From: Geothrix campi
Lineage (GTDB): Bacteria > Acidobacteriota > Holophagae > Holophagales > Holophagaceae
Assembly: GCF_024609265.1 (NCBI RefSeq)
Contig: NZ_JANHMP010000001.1
Coordinates: forward strand, 248,001 to 312,000
Reading direction: 5' to 3'
Length of the DNA stretch: 64,000 nt
A program made the translations under genes and the position numbers. The notes beneath the pieces are model-generated. The model worked only from the letters and a program-made list of their open reading frames with translations, had not been told where the DNA came from and made no database searches. How positions within the stretch are numbered: position 1 is the stretch's first letter; every line of letters starts with the position of its first letter. Positions 24,529 through 33,153 of this stretch are shown one piece after another.

Positions 24529-25955
24529 GGGAGACTCCCTTCAGGGGCCGCGGCGCGGGGCTTCACGGCGAAGTAGACCGGCCAACCCAGGGCCACCAAG
24601 GCCAGGCCCGGCCAGGAATAGCTGGGGCGGTAAATGAAGAGGGCACCGATGATGGCGAGGGCGCCGAGGACGTAGAGGCCGGGAACGTAGGGGTAGCCCC
24701 AGACCTTCACGGGACGTTCAAGGTCGGGCCGCCACCAGCGGAGGAGGAAGATCCCGCCCACGGCCAGGACGTAGAAGAGGATCGTGGGCAGCATCACGAA
24801 GTCCAGCAGCTGGCCGTAGGTGCCCGTGAGGGTGAGCAGGCAGGTCCAGAGGGCCTGGATCCAGAGGCCGAAGCCCGGGACGCCATGCTCGTTGAGGAGG
24901 GCCGCCCGGGGGTAGAAGAGGCCATCCTCCGCCATGCGCTGGTAGACCCGGGCACCGGACAGCACCAGGCCATTGAGGCACCCGAACATGGAGACCAGGA
25001 TGCTCCCTGCCATGATGAGCCCACCCCCGCTGCCCAGCACGGCCTGGAGGGCGGCGCTGCCCACCCGATCCTGGGGGGCGTGGGCGATGCCCGAAGGCCC
25101 CAGCACCTTCAGGTAGGCGGCATTGGCCAGCACGTAGAGGCCGCAGACCAGGGTGGTGCCGATGAGCAGCGCGAAGGGGATGGTCCGCTTCGGATCCTTC
25201 ACTTCCCCGGCGATGAAGGTGATGGAATTCCAGGCATCCGCCGAGAACATGCTCCCCGTCTGCACCACGAGCAGGGCCGTGAGGAAGGGCAGGGCGGCGC
25301 CGTCTGTGGCGATGAAGGGAGCCTGGGAGGGGGCGACGGCGGGCTTCAGCAGCAGGCCCAGCAGGATCAGGGCCGCGAGGCCGCCGATCTTGGCCACGGT
25401 GAAGAGATCCTGGATGCGGGTGCCGAGCCGCACGCCATAGAGGTTCACGGCACTCAGCAGCACCACCACGGCGATGCCGGACAGTCGCGAGGGGGTGAGC
25501 CCGAGGTGATAGGGGCCTACGGCGATGGCGTGGGTGATCTTCATGAGGGGCACGTCCAGGTGGGGCCCCATCCAGGCCGAATCCGTGACCGCCGGGAGGA
25601 AGCTGCCCAGGTACTTACCGAAGCCCACGGCCACCGCCGCGATGGTGCCGCATTCGATGACGACGAAGAAGGTCCAGCCGTAGAGGAACCCGACGGCGGG
25701 GCCATAAGTCTCGCGCAGGTAGGTGTACTGGCCGCCGGCCTGGGGGAACATCCCCGCCAGTTCGCCGTAGCTGAGGGCCGCAAAGAGGGTGAGTATCGCC
25801 GTGAGACCCCAGGCCGCCAGCAGGAAGCCCCCGGAGCCCCCGGTGCGCACCATGTCCGCGGCCACGATGAACACGCCGCTGCCGATCATCGAGCCGGCGA
25901 TGAGCATGGTGGCCGAAAACAATCCGACGTGACGGCGATAGCCGGGTGCGCTCAT
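24525..25955 (-). CDS. APC-family amino acid permease
   Basis: 476 residues, about twelve membrane helices. Typical APC start, LFSATMLIAGSMIGSGVFIVAADM, with the GSGVF substrate-binding turn. Next come YGELAGMFPQAGGQYTYLRETYG, then AWNSITFIAGEVKDPKRTIP, the signature of amino acid/polyamine antiporters. ATG 25955 has AAGGAA ahead of it; an earlier in-frame Met would extend the N-terminus without similarity. It forms a unit with the saccharopine-dehydrogenase-like gene. Substrate not determinable. Confidence 0.92.
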   Translation of the reverse strand: MSAPGYRRHVGLFSATMLIAGSMIGSGVFIVAADMVRTGGSGGFLLAAWGLTAILTLFAALSYGELAGMFPQAGGQYTYLRETYGPAVGFLYGWTFFVVIECGTIAAVAVGFGKYLGSFLPAVTDSAWMGPHLDVPLMKITHAIAVGPYHLGLTPSRLSGIAVVVLLSAVNLYGVRLGTRIQDLFTVAKIGGLAALILLGLLLKPAVAPSQAPFIATDGAALPFLTALLVVQTGSMFSADAWNSITFIAGEVKDPKRTIPFALLIGTTLVCGLYVLANAAYLKVLGPSGIAHAPQDRVGSAALQAVLGSGGGLIMAGSILVSMFGCLNGLVLSGARVYQRMAEDGLFYPRAALLNEHGVPGFGLWIQALWTCLLTLTGTYGQLLDFVMLPTILFYVLAVGGIFLLRWWRPDLERPVKVWGYPYVPGLYVLGALAIIGALFIYRPSYSWPGLALVALGWPVYFAVKPRAAAPEGSLP

Positions 25956-26002
25956 AGGTTCCTTGGGTGGATGGATCCACGCTATCACGGCATTCTGGAG
26001 GC

Positions 26003-27019
26003 ATGGCGCGATCTTCAATCTCCCTCAGGTTCTTCCTGGCCACTCTCATCCTGGCCGCGGCTCCTGTCGCGGGGGGCTGGTGGGCCTGGAAGGGGCAGGG
26101 CCCCCTCCGCCAGGAGGCCACGGTCCTGGTGAAGCGGGGGACCAGCATCAATCAGGTGGCCGATCAGCTGGAGCGGGACGGGGTGATCCGGTCGGCGTCG
26201 CTCTTCAAGCTCTGGGCCCGGGCGCGGAAGCTCCAGCTCATCCGGGGCGAGTACACCTTCACCCCCCGAGCCAGCCTGTCGGACGTGGCGGGCAAATTGC
26301 GGCGAGCCGAGATCCACTACACTGCCGTGTCCATTCCCGAGGGGGCCCATGCCTGGGCCGTGCAGAGGCGCCTGAACGACTTTGTGCCCGAGGAGGTTTT
26401 CTGGACCCTCTGGAAGAGCCCCAGGCTGGCCAAGACGGCCGGCTTCGAGGAGGCCGAGAGCCTGGAGGGGCTGGTGGCTCCGGCCACCTACAAGCTGCAT
26501 CACGCCCTGGAGCCCGAAGAGGTGATGCTCATGCTGGTGGAGGCCTTCCGGAATCAGGTGCGGCCGAAGCTGGAGGGCGGGGTGCTGCCCCCTTACGAAA
26601 CCTTGATCCTGGCGAGTCTGGTGGAGAAGGAGACAAAGCTGTCGGAGGAACAGCCCAGGGTGGCCGGCGTCTACCTGAAGCGGCTGAAGATCGGCATGCG
26701 CCTCCAGTGCGATCCCACGAGCCTCTACGCCCGGTGGGCCTCCGGCGACCTGCGTTTCACCGCGCCCACGCCGCAGGACATCCGCCGCCCCAGCCGTTTC
26801 AACACCTACACGGTGAAGGGCCTTCCGCCCACGCCCATCGCCATCCCCAGCGCGACGGCGCTCGCGGCGGCCAGGGCCCCGGAGATCGGGAAGAATCTCT
26901 ATTTCGTGGCCACGGGCCAGGGCGGCCACAACTTCGCCCCCAACCTGCGTGACCACAACCGGAATGTGGGGGTCTACCGCAAGGAGCTCGCCCGGCAGAA
27001 GAAAGCCCTCCGTGGCTAA
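26003..27019 (+). CDS. mltG: Endolytic murein transglycosylase
   Basis: 338 residues. Single N-terminal membrane anchor (SLRFFLATLILAAAPVAGGWW), a LysM-like module (LVKRGTSINQVADQLERDGVI), then the YceG catalytic region: LEGLVAPATY, LASLVEKET with the catalytic Glu, GMRLQCDPTSLYA, FNTYTVKGLPPTPIAIPS and LYFVATGQGGHNFA. MltG cuts nascent peptidoglycan strands near the inner membrane. The usual LEGW reads LEGL. TGGAG precedes the start. It overlaps tlyA by eight bases. Confidence 0.96.
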   Translation: MARSSISLRFFLATLILAAAPVAGGWWAWKGQGPLRQEATVLVKRGTSINQVADQLERDGVIRSASLFKLWARARKLQLIRGEYTFTPRASLSDVAGKLRRAEIHYTAVSIPEGAHAWAVQRRLNDFVPEEVFWTLWKSPRLAKTAGFEEAESLEGLVAPATYKLHHALEPEEVMLMLVEAFRNQVRPKLEGGVLPPYETLILASLVEKETKLSEEQPRVAGVYLKRLKIGMRLQCDPTSLYARWASGDLRFTAPTPQDIRRPSRFNTYTVKGLPPTPIAIPSATALAAARAPEIGKNLYFVATGQGGHNFAPNLRDHNRNVGVYRKELARQKKALRG

Positions 27020-27791
27020 GGTCCGGCTGGACCAGCTGCTGATGCAGCGCGGCCTGTGCGAGACCCGCGCCAAGGCCCAGGCGCGCATCCTCGCCGGGGA
27101 GGTGTTGGTGAATGACCGGCCGGTGACCAAGGCGGGCACCGCCGTGGACGAAGCGGCACCCATTCGTCTGCGGGGCGACGCACTGCCCTTCGTGGGCCGG
27201 GGCGGGCTGAAGCTGGCCGGGGCCCTGGACCGCTGGGGCATCGATCCTACCGGTCGCATCTGCTTCGATGCCGGGGCCAGCACCGGCGGTTTCACGGACT
27301 GTCTGCTCCAGCGGGGCGCAGCGAAGGTTTACGCAGTGGACGTGGGCACGAACCAGCTCCACTGGAAGCTGCGGAGCGATCCGCGAGTGGTCTCCATGGA
27401 GCAGGTGAACCTCCGCACCTGGGATCCCGCCTGCATTCACGAGCGCTGTAGCCTGCTGGTGGCCGACCTGAGCTTCATCTCCCTCCGCCTGGCCATTCCC
27501 CCGATCCTGCCCAGCCTCGAAGCCGGAGCCGAGGCGATATTGCTGGTGAAGCCCCAATTCGAGGCTGGCCGCGGGGATGTGGGGCCTGGCGGCATCGTGC
27601 GCGACCCCGCCGTCCACCGGCGCGTGCTGGTCGAAACCTGGGCCTTCTTTGCGGGCACGGAATTAAGGCCGCTGGACTTGGCCGAAAGCCCCATCAAGGG
27701 CGGCGAAGGCAACACCGAATTCCTGTTGCGGCTGGGACTGGGGGCTTCGAGCGGAAGCCTGGGGCCAGCCCTCACGGCTTTGGGGCTCTGA
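27012..27791 (+). CDS. tlyA: TlyA-type rRNA 2'-O-methyltransferase
   Basis: 259 residues from a GTG inside the mltG end. S4 RNA-binding domain (RLDQLLMQRGLCETRAKAQARILAGEVLVN) at residues 3-60, then an FtsJ-like SAM domain: CFDAGASTGGFTDCLLQRGA, VYAVDVGTNQLHWKLR, VADLSFISLRLAIP, LLVKPQFEAG. TlyA 2'-O-methylates rRNA in mycobacteria; older annotation as hemolysin A is misleading. Part of mltG-tlyA-M50 protease-trpS. Confidence 0.95.
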   Translation: MAKVRLDQLLMQRGLCETRAKAQARILAGEVLVNDRPVTKAGTAVDEAAPIRLRGDALPFVGRGGLKLAGALDRWGIDPTGRICFDAGASTGGFTDCLLQRGAAKVYAVDVGTNQLHWKLRSDPRVVSMEQVNLRTWDPACIHERCSLLVADLSFISLRLAIPPILPSLEAGAEAILLVKPQFEAGRGDVGPGGIVRDPAVHRRVLVETWAFFAGTELRPLDLAESPIKGGEGNTEFLLRLGLGASSGSLGPALTALGL

Positions 27792-27828
27792 GGTCCAGCC
27801 TGTACACTGGGGGATTACCGGAGCCCGG

Positions 27829-28578
27829 GTGTTCGACAACATCTCCATCCCCACCATCCTCGTCAGCTACGTGGCCCTCCTCTTCAGCCTGAGCGTGCAC
27901 GAAGCCAGCCATGCCTCCATGGCCTACTGGCTGGAGGACGACACGGCGGCTCGGCTGGGTCGGATGACGCTGAACCCCATCGCCCACATGGATCTCCTGG
28001 GCACCTTTGTGTTCCCCATCCTGGGCATGGCCACGGGTTTCCCCTTCATCGGCTGGGCCAAGCCCGTGCCGGTGGACCCCCGCAAGCTGACCCGCCGGTT
28101 CACCCAGCGAGTGGGCTACGCCTTCGTGGCCAGCGCCGGACCCCTCTCGAACCTGATCCAGGCGGTCCTCTTCCTGGGGCTCCTGTTCCTGGTGGTGAAG
28201 GCGGTGGCGCCTGTCGCCCAGGATGAGTACCAGCTCTTCCTGTTTTCCATGAAAGCGTGGAAGGTCGAATACCTGCAACGGTTGCAACTGGGTACCGCCG
28301 CAACGATCTCGCTGGCCCTCTTGAGCCGCCTGGTGTGGATCAATCTTGGCTTGGCCTTGTTCAACCTCTTGCCGATGGGTCCTCTGGACGGAGCGGGCAT
28401 CCTGCGGGGTTTCCTGCCCTGGCGCTGGCTGCCGAAGTTCGACCGGGCCCAGCCCTGGATGGGCGGCATCTTGATCGTGCTGGCCCTGACCGGCCTCCTG
28501 GGCTACGTCCTGGGGCCCGTGTTCGGGCTGGTGTTCTACGGCATCGAGTCTGTCGCCCGCCTCGTCCTGCATTTCTGA
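27829..28578 (+). CDS. Site-2 protease-like M50 metallopeptidase
   Basis: 249 residues, five or six membrane helices. HEASH zinc motif (His24, Glu25, His28) in the first helix and NLLPMGPLDGAG, the NxxPxxxLDG motif with the third zinc ligand, in a later helix. FPFIGWAKPVPVDPRKL is typical of the short bacterial M50 group without PDZ domain. Presumed to cut within the membrane; substrate unknown. GTG start at 27829. Confidence 0.93.
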   Translation: MFDNISIPTILVSYVALLFSLSVHEASHASMAYWLEDDTAARLGRMTLNPIAHMDLLGTFVFPILGMATGFPFIGWAKPVPVDPRKLTRRFTQRVGYAFVASAGPLSNLIQAVLFLGLLFLVVKAVAPVAQDEYQLFLFSMKAWKVEYLQRLQLGTAATISLALLSRLVWINLGLALFNLLPMGPLDGAGILRGFLPWRWLPKFDRAQPWMGGILIVLALTGLLGYVLGPVFGLVFYGIESVARLVLHF

Positions 28579-28602
28579 TCCACGCGCACTCTCGGAGTTG
28601 CC

Positions 28603-29592
28603 ATGCAACGCATCCTTTCCGGCATCCAGCCCTCGGGTTCCCAGCACATCGGCCACCTGGTGGGAGCTCTGGACAACTTCACGCGGCTGCAGGGGCAGGG
28701 CGAGGCCTTCTACATGATCGCGGACTGGCACGCGCTCACCTCGAAGTACGAATCCGTCGAGGAGATCTGGCCGGCCACGCTGGAACTCACTGCCACCTAT
28801 CTGGCCGCGGGTCTGGATCCACAGAAGGCCACGATCTTCGTGCAGAGCCTGGTGAAGGAGCACGCGGAGCTGCACCTGCTGCTGTCCATGGTGACGCCAC
28901 TGACCTGGCTGGAGCGGGTGCCCACCTACAAGGAGAAGCTGCAGAACGCCGTGGCGGACCTCGGCAGCTACGGCTTCCTGGGCTACCCCCTGCTGATGAC
29001 CGCAGACATCATCCTCTACAAAGCCCGCAAGGTGCCTGTGGGCGAAGACCAGCTCTTCCACATCGAGCTCGCCCGGGAGGTGCTGCGCCGCTTCAACTTC
29101 CTCTACAAGGAGGAGGTCTTCCCCGAGCCCGAGGCCGTGCTCACCAAGACGCCCAAGGTGCCGGGGCTCGATGGCCGGAAGATGTCCAAGAGCTACGGGA
29201 ACTGCATCTACCTGCGGGACAGCAACGAGGTGATCCTCGAGAAGTGCACGCGCCAGATGACCTCAGACCCCGCCCGGGTCCGCAAGACCGATCCGGGCAA
29301 CCCGGACATCTGCCCCGTCTTCGACTTCCACAAGCTCTTCAGCGACGACGCCACCGTGCAGATGGTGGACACCGAGTGCCGACGCGCCGGCATCGGCTGC
29401 TTCGACTGCAAGAAGCGGGTGGCGGAGGCGATGATCCAGCGCATCGAACCCCTGCGGGAGAAGATCGAGGCCCACCTGGCCCACCCTGAGGCCATCGAGG
29501 CGGTGCTGCAGGACGGCAGCGCCCGGGCCCGGGCCGTGGCGGCGGAAACCATGGTGGCTGTCCGCCAGGCCATGAAGATGCCCGCCCTCTAG
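28603..29592 (+). CDS. trpS: Tryptophan--tRNA ligase
   Basis: 329 residues. Class I synthetase: SGIQPSGSQHIGHLVGAL with the HIGH motif, DWHALTSKY, LMTADIILYKA, VGEDQLFHIELAREV, and KMSKSYGN. Followed by the helical anticodon-binding tail. A CxxC near the end (GCFDCKK) is seen in part of this family. A tRNA gene follows 62 bases later under its own promoter. Confidence 0.97.
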   Translation: MQRILSGIQPSGSQHIGHLVGALDNFTRLQGQGEAFYMIADWHALTSKYESVEEIWPATLELTATYLAAGLDPQKATIFVQSLVKEHAELHLLLSMVTPLTWLERVPTYKEKLQNAVADLGSYGFLGYPLLMTADIILYKARKVPVGEDQLFHIELAREVLRRFNFLYKEEVFPEPEAVLTKTPKVPGLDGRKMSKSYGNCIYLRDSNEVILEKCTRQMTSDPARVRKTDPGNPDICPVFDFHKLFSDDATVQMVDTECRRAGIGCFDCKKRVAEAMIQRIEPLREKIEAHLAHPEAIEAVLQDGSARARAVAAETMVAVRQAMKMPAL

Positions 29593-29613
29593 GAACGGGT
29601 GGGGAACCGGCTC

Positions 29614-29641
29614 TTGCGTTCCCCTCCGGTCCTGGTAGACT
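29614..29641 (+). promoter_or_regulatory. Predicted tRNA-Lys promoter
   Basis: TTGCGT (29614-29619) and TAGACT (29636-29641) with 16 bases between, ending 13 bases before the mature tRNA. Confidence 0.55.
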
Positions 29642-29654
29642 TTCTTTTGCTCGT

Positions 29655-29731
29655 GGTCCCTTAGCTCAGCTGGTTAGAGCATCTGACTCTTAATCAGAGG
29701 GTCCCCGGTTCGAGTCCGGGAGGGACCACCA
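29655..29731 (+). tRNA. trnK: tRNA-Lys (anticodon CTT)
   Basis: 77 bases. Acceptor stem GGTCCCT/AGGGACC, D arm GCTC-AGCTGGTTA-GAGC, anticodon stem TCTGA/TCAGA around loop CTCTTAA (anticodon CTT), T arm CCCGG-TTCGAGT-CCGGG, discriminator A and an encoded CCA end. All stems pair perfectly. It is a single tRNA with its own promoter and terminator. Confidence 0.98.
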
Positions 29732-29736
29732 ACAGG

Positions 29737-29767
29737 AGCCCGCAGATCCAAAGTCTGCGGGCTTTTT
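29737..29767 (+). terminator. Terminator after tRNA-Lys
   Basis: AGCCCGCAGA/TCTGCGGGCT stem (10 bp) with loop TCCAAAG, followed by TTTTT. Confidence 0.9.
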
Positions 29768-29893
29768 CGCGTTGTCTCGCCGGTCACATCTCTCCGCGCG
29801 CCGCGATGCGCCGGGACGAGGCCAGCTATATTTGTAGGGCCGCCCAGTCTCCGCAGATGGGCCGGGAAACGCAGGAACGACGGGAGGAACACC

Positions 29894-30790
29894 GTGGATT
29901 TGAAACGCATCGTTCTCGACCTCATGCCGGACGTACTTGTCCGCACCTTCGCCGCCCCCTACTGCGCGGGCAAGGGCATCTCCAGTGGCGTGACCAAGGC
30001 TGACGAGATCCACACCAAGGGAGGGCTCTTCACCACCCTCGACCTGCTGGGCGAAGAGGTGTTCAAGCGGGAGGATGTGGAGGCCACCGTCCAGGTGTAT
30101 TTCCGCATGATCGAGGCCGTAAAGGACCGCCCCTTCGTCAGCATCAGCCTCAAGCCCACCCAGCTGGGCATCAACGAGAGCGAGGCCTACTGCCAGGACA
30201 ATCTCCGCCGCATCGTGGCCGCCGCCGCCACACACGGGATTCACATCACCCTGGACATGGAGGACCGGCACTTCACGGATGTCACCCTGCGGATGTTCAA
30301 GGCCATCCGGAATGAGTTCGACAATTTCGGGATCGTGCTGCAGAGCCGCCTCTTCCGCACGGCGGAAGACATCAAGGCCCTCCACCTCAAGCCCTGCAAG
30401 GTCCGCATCTGCATCGGGATCTACAAGGAGCCCGCGGACGTGGCGCTGCAGGATAAGCGCGACATGAAGGAGAAGCTGTTCGAGTACGTGCAGCTGCTGC
30501 TGGACCACGGCCACTACCCCGAGATTGCCACCCACGATGAGCCCCTGATCCGGCGCTGCATCGACCACCTGGACAAGCACGGGGTGGCGAAGGACGCCTA
30601 CGAGTTCCAGATGCTGATGGGCGTGCCCCGCACGGAGGTCCAGCAGGAGATCGTGAAGCGCGGCCAGGTCATGCGCCTGTATGTCCCCTTCGCCGAGGAC
30701 TGGAAGTACGCCGTGCACTACATGAAGCGCCGGCTTGGGGCCAACCCCGCCATGGCTCCCATGGTGATCAAGAACCTTTTCGGGCGTTGA
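29894..30790 (+). CDS. Proline dehydrogenase family protein
   Basis: 298 residues from a GTG behind GGGAGGAAC. A TIM barrel with family segments AAPYCAGKGISSG, SISLKPTQLGINE, ITLDMEDRHFTD, FGIVLQSRLFRT, CKVRICIGIYKEPADVAL, EIATHDEPLI and YEFQMLMGVP, then MRLYVPFAEDWKYAVHYMKRRLGANP. These carry the FAD and proline-binding residues (final RR in KRRL). It oxidises proline to pyrroline-5-carboxylate with electrons to quinone. Monofunctional; the P5C dehydrogenase is not nearby. A TATATT -10-like word sits at 29827-29832. Confidence 0.93.
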   Translation: MDLKRIVLDLMPDVLVRTFAAPYCAGKGISSGVTKADEIHTKGGLFTTLDLLGEEVFKREDVEATVQVYFRMIEAVKDRPFVSISLKPTQLGINESEAYCQDNLRRIVAAAATHGIHITLDMEDRHFTDVTLRMFKAIRNEFDNFGIVLQSRLFRTAEDIKALHLKPCKVRICIGIYKEPADVALQDKRDMKEKLFEYVQLLLDHGHYPEIATHDEPLIRRCIDHLDKHGVAKDAYEFQMLMGVPRTEVQQEIVKRGQVMRLYVPFAEDWKYAVHYMKRRLGANPAMAPMVIKNLFGR

Positions 30791-30804
30791 CAGATTTAAC
30801 TGTT

Positions 30805-30832
30805 TTGGGACGGGCCCGGAGGCGGCTACAGT
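30805..30832 (+). promoter_or_regulatory. Predicted promoter of the Cys-rich peptide gene
   Basis: TTGGGA (30805-30810), 16 bases, TACAGT (30827-30832). Transcription would begin just at a GGTGGG/CCCACC hairpin (30838-30856) that would cap the 5' end of the mRNA. Confidence 0.5.
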
Positions 30833-30871
30833 GCTCCGGTGGGTTCGTCTCCCACCATGACGGAGAATTCC

Positions 30872-31057
30872 ATGAAGAAGATGCTGGCACTGGCTCTGGT
30901 GAGCTCTTTCGCTTTGGCGGGCTTCGCGGCCGAGGAGAAGAAACCGGAACCGAAGAAAGGTTGTGGGATGGCCTGCTGCGAGAAGAACAAGGCAGCTACC
31001 TGCAAGGATTGCGCTGATTGCTGCAAGAAGAAGGAGACCGCCCCGAAGAAGGGCTGA
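30872..31057 (+). CDS. Small secreted cysteine-rich protein
   Basis: 61 residues. Signal peptide MKKMLALALVSSFALAGFAA, then a Lys/Glu-rich 41-residue mature part with seven Cys (31, 35, 36, 44, 47, 50, 51) in CGMACC and CKDCADCC. ATG 30872 has GGAGA at good spacing; upstream in-frame Met codons would spoil the signal peptide. The Cys pattern and Lys-rich flanks suggest a periplasmic metal-binding or redox peptide. I recognise no family. It has its own promoter, 5' hairpin and strong terminator, so probably abundant expression. Confidence 0.8.
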   Translation: MKKMLALALVSSFALAGFAAEEKKPEPKKGCGMACCEKNKAATCKDCADCCKKKETAPKKG

Positions 31058-31092
31058 TGGCACGCTGCCAGCTCTGATGGGGCTGGGCCATG

Positions 31093-31123
31093 AAAACCCC
31101 GGAGCCAGGCTCCGGGGTTTTTG
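31093..31123 (+). terminator. Terminator after the Cys-rich peptide gene
   Basis: AAAACCCCGGAGCC and its complement form a long stem closing on an AGG loop region and ending in TTTTT. Confidence 0.88.
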
Positions 31124-31156
31124 CGTTCCGGCCCGGTTCGTGATTGTCTGGATGGG

Positions 31157-32998
31157 ATGAAGATCCGCACCCTGCTCCCTGGCGCCATTCTGTTGGCTTT
31201 GACGGCCGGTACCGTGGCCGGCTGGATGTGGACCCGGGAGGTGCCGCAACCCCAGGGCCAGGAGACGCCGGCTCCGCAGCCGAAGCGGGGTCGCCGGGGG
31301 GCGCCCGTGCAGCAGCGCCTGGTGGATCAGTCGCCGCTGCTCACCGCGCGGAGCCTGGTGCCCCTGGCCACGACTTTCGAGGAAAAGCAGCTGGCGGTCC
31401 AGGCGGAACGCCTGGGCAACCACTCGGTGGACCTCGCCTTCTCCTATGCCCTCCGGACGGCGGCCACCGCCTCGGTACCGAATACACCGGAAATCAAGGA
31501 ACTATCGGAAGCCAAGGCCAAGGCCCAGGCGGCCGTGGAGGCCGGGGAACAGCAGCTGGCCCGCCTCGGCAGGCAACTGGCGGCTGCCCCGGAAACCAAG
31601 AAGGATGCCCTGGAAGACCAGATCGACCTCACCAAGGCCCAGCTGGAACTGGACAAGGATGAGCTGGAGACGGCCTCGAACGACCTGGCGCAGGCTGGCG
31701 GGGATCCCCAGGCCAAGATCCGGCGGTTGAAGGAGGCCCACGAGGCCGCCGACCGGGAATCCTCCCAGGTCATGGCGGCGGCCAAGCCCCCCAGCGCCTT
31801 CCAGGCCGGCAGCCTGGTCGGGCGGGTGCTGGAATGGCGCATCCAGCGGGACAAGTGCGCCCGGCTGGAGAAGGCGCGAGCCGAGGCCCAGGTCAAGGAG
31901 CAGGCCATGGCCAAGCGCCGGGCCGAAGTCGAGGCCCAGGCGAAGAAGGAACAGGAGGACCGCGAGGCGGCCCGCAGCACGGCTTCGACCCTCATGAAGG
32001 GCGCCTCGAGCCATGGGTTGGAGCGGGGGGAGGCCAAGGCCGCCGTGTCCTCTCTGAAGCAGTTCGGGGATGTGCAGCGCAGGCTGGCCACCATGGCCAA
32101 GCGGATCCAGGATCAGCAGGGTCTGGCGGAAACCTACGGAACGTGGCTGGGTCTGGCCGATGGCTACCGCAACCTCGCCCTGCACAAGCTGCTGACCCAG
32201 GGCCTGACCATCCTCGGGGTGGTGCTCGCCACCTACCTGCTGGGTCTGCTTATCGACTGGATGCACCGGCGCCCGGCCGCGGCGGAGCGGTCCTCCGTGG
32301 GGGCCTCGAAATCCGTGCTGAAGGTGATCATCCGGGTAGTGGCCGTGCTCGCCATCGGCTTCCTGATCGTGGGCATGCCCGCCCAGGCCACCACGGTCTT
32401 CGGTCTCGCCGGCGCCGGCCTCACCGTGGCCCTCAAGGACTTCATCGTGGCCTTCTTCGGCTGGTTCATCCTCATGGGGAAGAACGGCATCCGCCTGGGC
32501 GACTGGGTGGAGATCCGCGGCGTCGGCGGCGAGGTGGTCGAAATCGGCCTGCTCCGCACCGTGATCCTGGAGACTGGCAGCTGGGCCGATGCGGGCCACC
32601 CCACCGGGCGTCGCGTGGCCTTCGTGAACAACTTCGCCATCGAAGGGCACTTCTTCAATTTCTCCACCTCGGGCAAGTGGATGTGGGATGAGCTGAACGT
32701 CGTCGTCCCCGCGGGACAGGATCCCTACCTGGTCATCGATGGCGTGCAGAAGCTCGTGGAGCAGCAGACGGAGGCCAACGCCAAGATCGCCGAAGCGGAA
32801 TGGCAGCAGACGGCCGCCCGCTACAAGGTGAAGGCCTTCTCGGCCGTCCCGGGCGTCCAGGTGATCCCGGGGGCCAATGGCATGGAAGTCCGGGCCCGCT
32901 ACCTCACCCGCGCCTTCGAGCGCCATGAGACGCGGCTCCGGCTGAACCAGGCCGTGGTCGAGCTGATGCACGGTCCGCGAGGGGGCGCCCCGGCCTGA
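31157..32998 (+). CDS. MscS-family mechanosensitive channel with long coiled-coil N-terminus
   Basis: 613 residues. N-terminal signal/anchor (ILLALTAGTVAGWMW), then about 300 residues of Ala/Glu/Lys/Gln-rich helix (KAKAQAAVEAGEQQLARLG, EAQVKEQAMAKRRAEVEAQ), a probable periplasmic coiled coil. Helices at about 355-378 and 395-415 lead to the MscS pore helix TTVFGLAGAGLTVALKDF and beta domain (IRLGDWVEIRGVGGEVVEIGLLRTVILE). The C-terminal part is an MscS alpha/beta vestibule. Role: release of solutes on membrane tension. The large N-terminal domain recalls MscK-type channels but is shorter. Confidence 0.92.
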   Translation: MKIRTLLPGAILLALTAGTVAGWMWTREVPQPQGQETPAPQPKRGRRGAPVQQRLVDQSPLLTARSLVPLATTFEEKQLAVQAERLGNHSVDLAFSYALRTAATASVPNTPEIKELSEAKAKAQAAVEAGEQQLARLGRQLAAAPETKKDALEDQIDLTKAQLELDKDELETASNDLAQAGGDPQAKIRRLKEAHEAADRESSQVMAAAKPPSAFQAGSLVGRVLEWRIQRDKCARLEKARAEAQVKEQAMAKRRAEVEAQAKKEQEDREAARSTASTLMKGASSHGLERGEAKAAVSSLKQFGDVQRRLATMAKRIQDQQGLAETYGTWLGLADGYRNLALHKLLTQGLTILGVVLATYLLGLLIDWMHRRPAAAERSSVGASKSVLKVIIRVVAVLAIGFLIVGMPAQATTVFGLAGAGLTVALKDFIVAFFGWFILMGKNGIRLGDWVEIRGVGGEVVEIGLLRTVILETGSWADAGHPTGRRVAFVNNFAIEGHFFNFSTSGKWMWDELNVVVPAGQDPYLVIDGVQKLVEQQTEANAKIAEAEWQQTAARYKVKAFSAVPGVQVIPGANGMEVRARYLTRAFERHETRLRLNQAVVELMHGPRGGAPA

Positions 32999-33153
32999 CC
33001 GCCGGCCAGAGCCCCCGGGTGCGTCCGGGCCCCTGTGGTACCCTGGAGGCACCGTAGGCTTGAGGATCCTGCTTTCCGCGACCTCGATCCCCTGTCTCTG
33101 GAGCTTCCGCCGCCCACGCATGCCGGGCGACCCATTCTGCGCATCGGATTCCC

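Noticed and set aside
30787-30792. Perfect TTGACA -35 element
   Set aside because: It overlaps the proline dehydrogenase stop, and no -10 lies at 16-18 bases.
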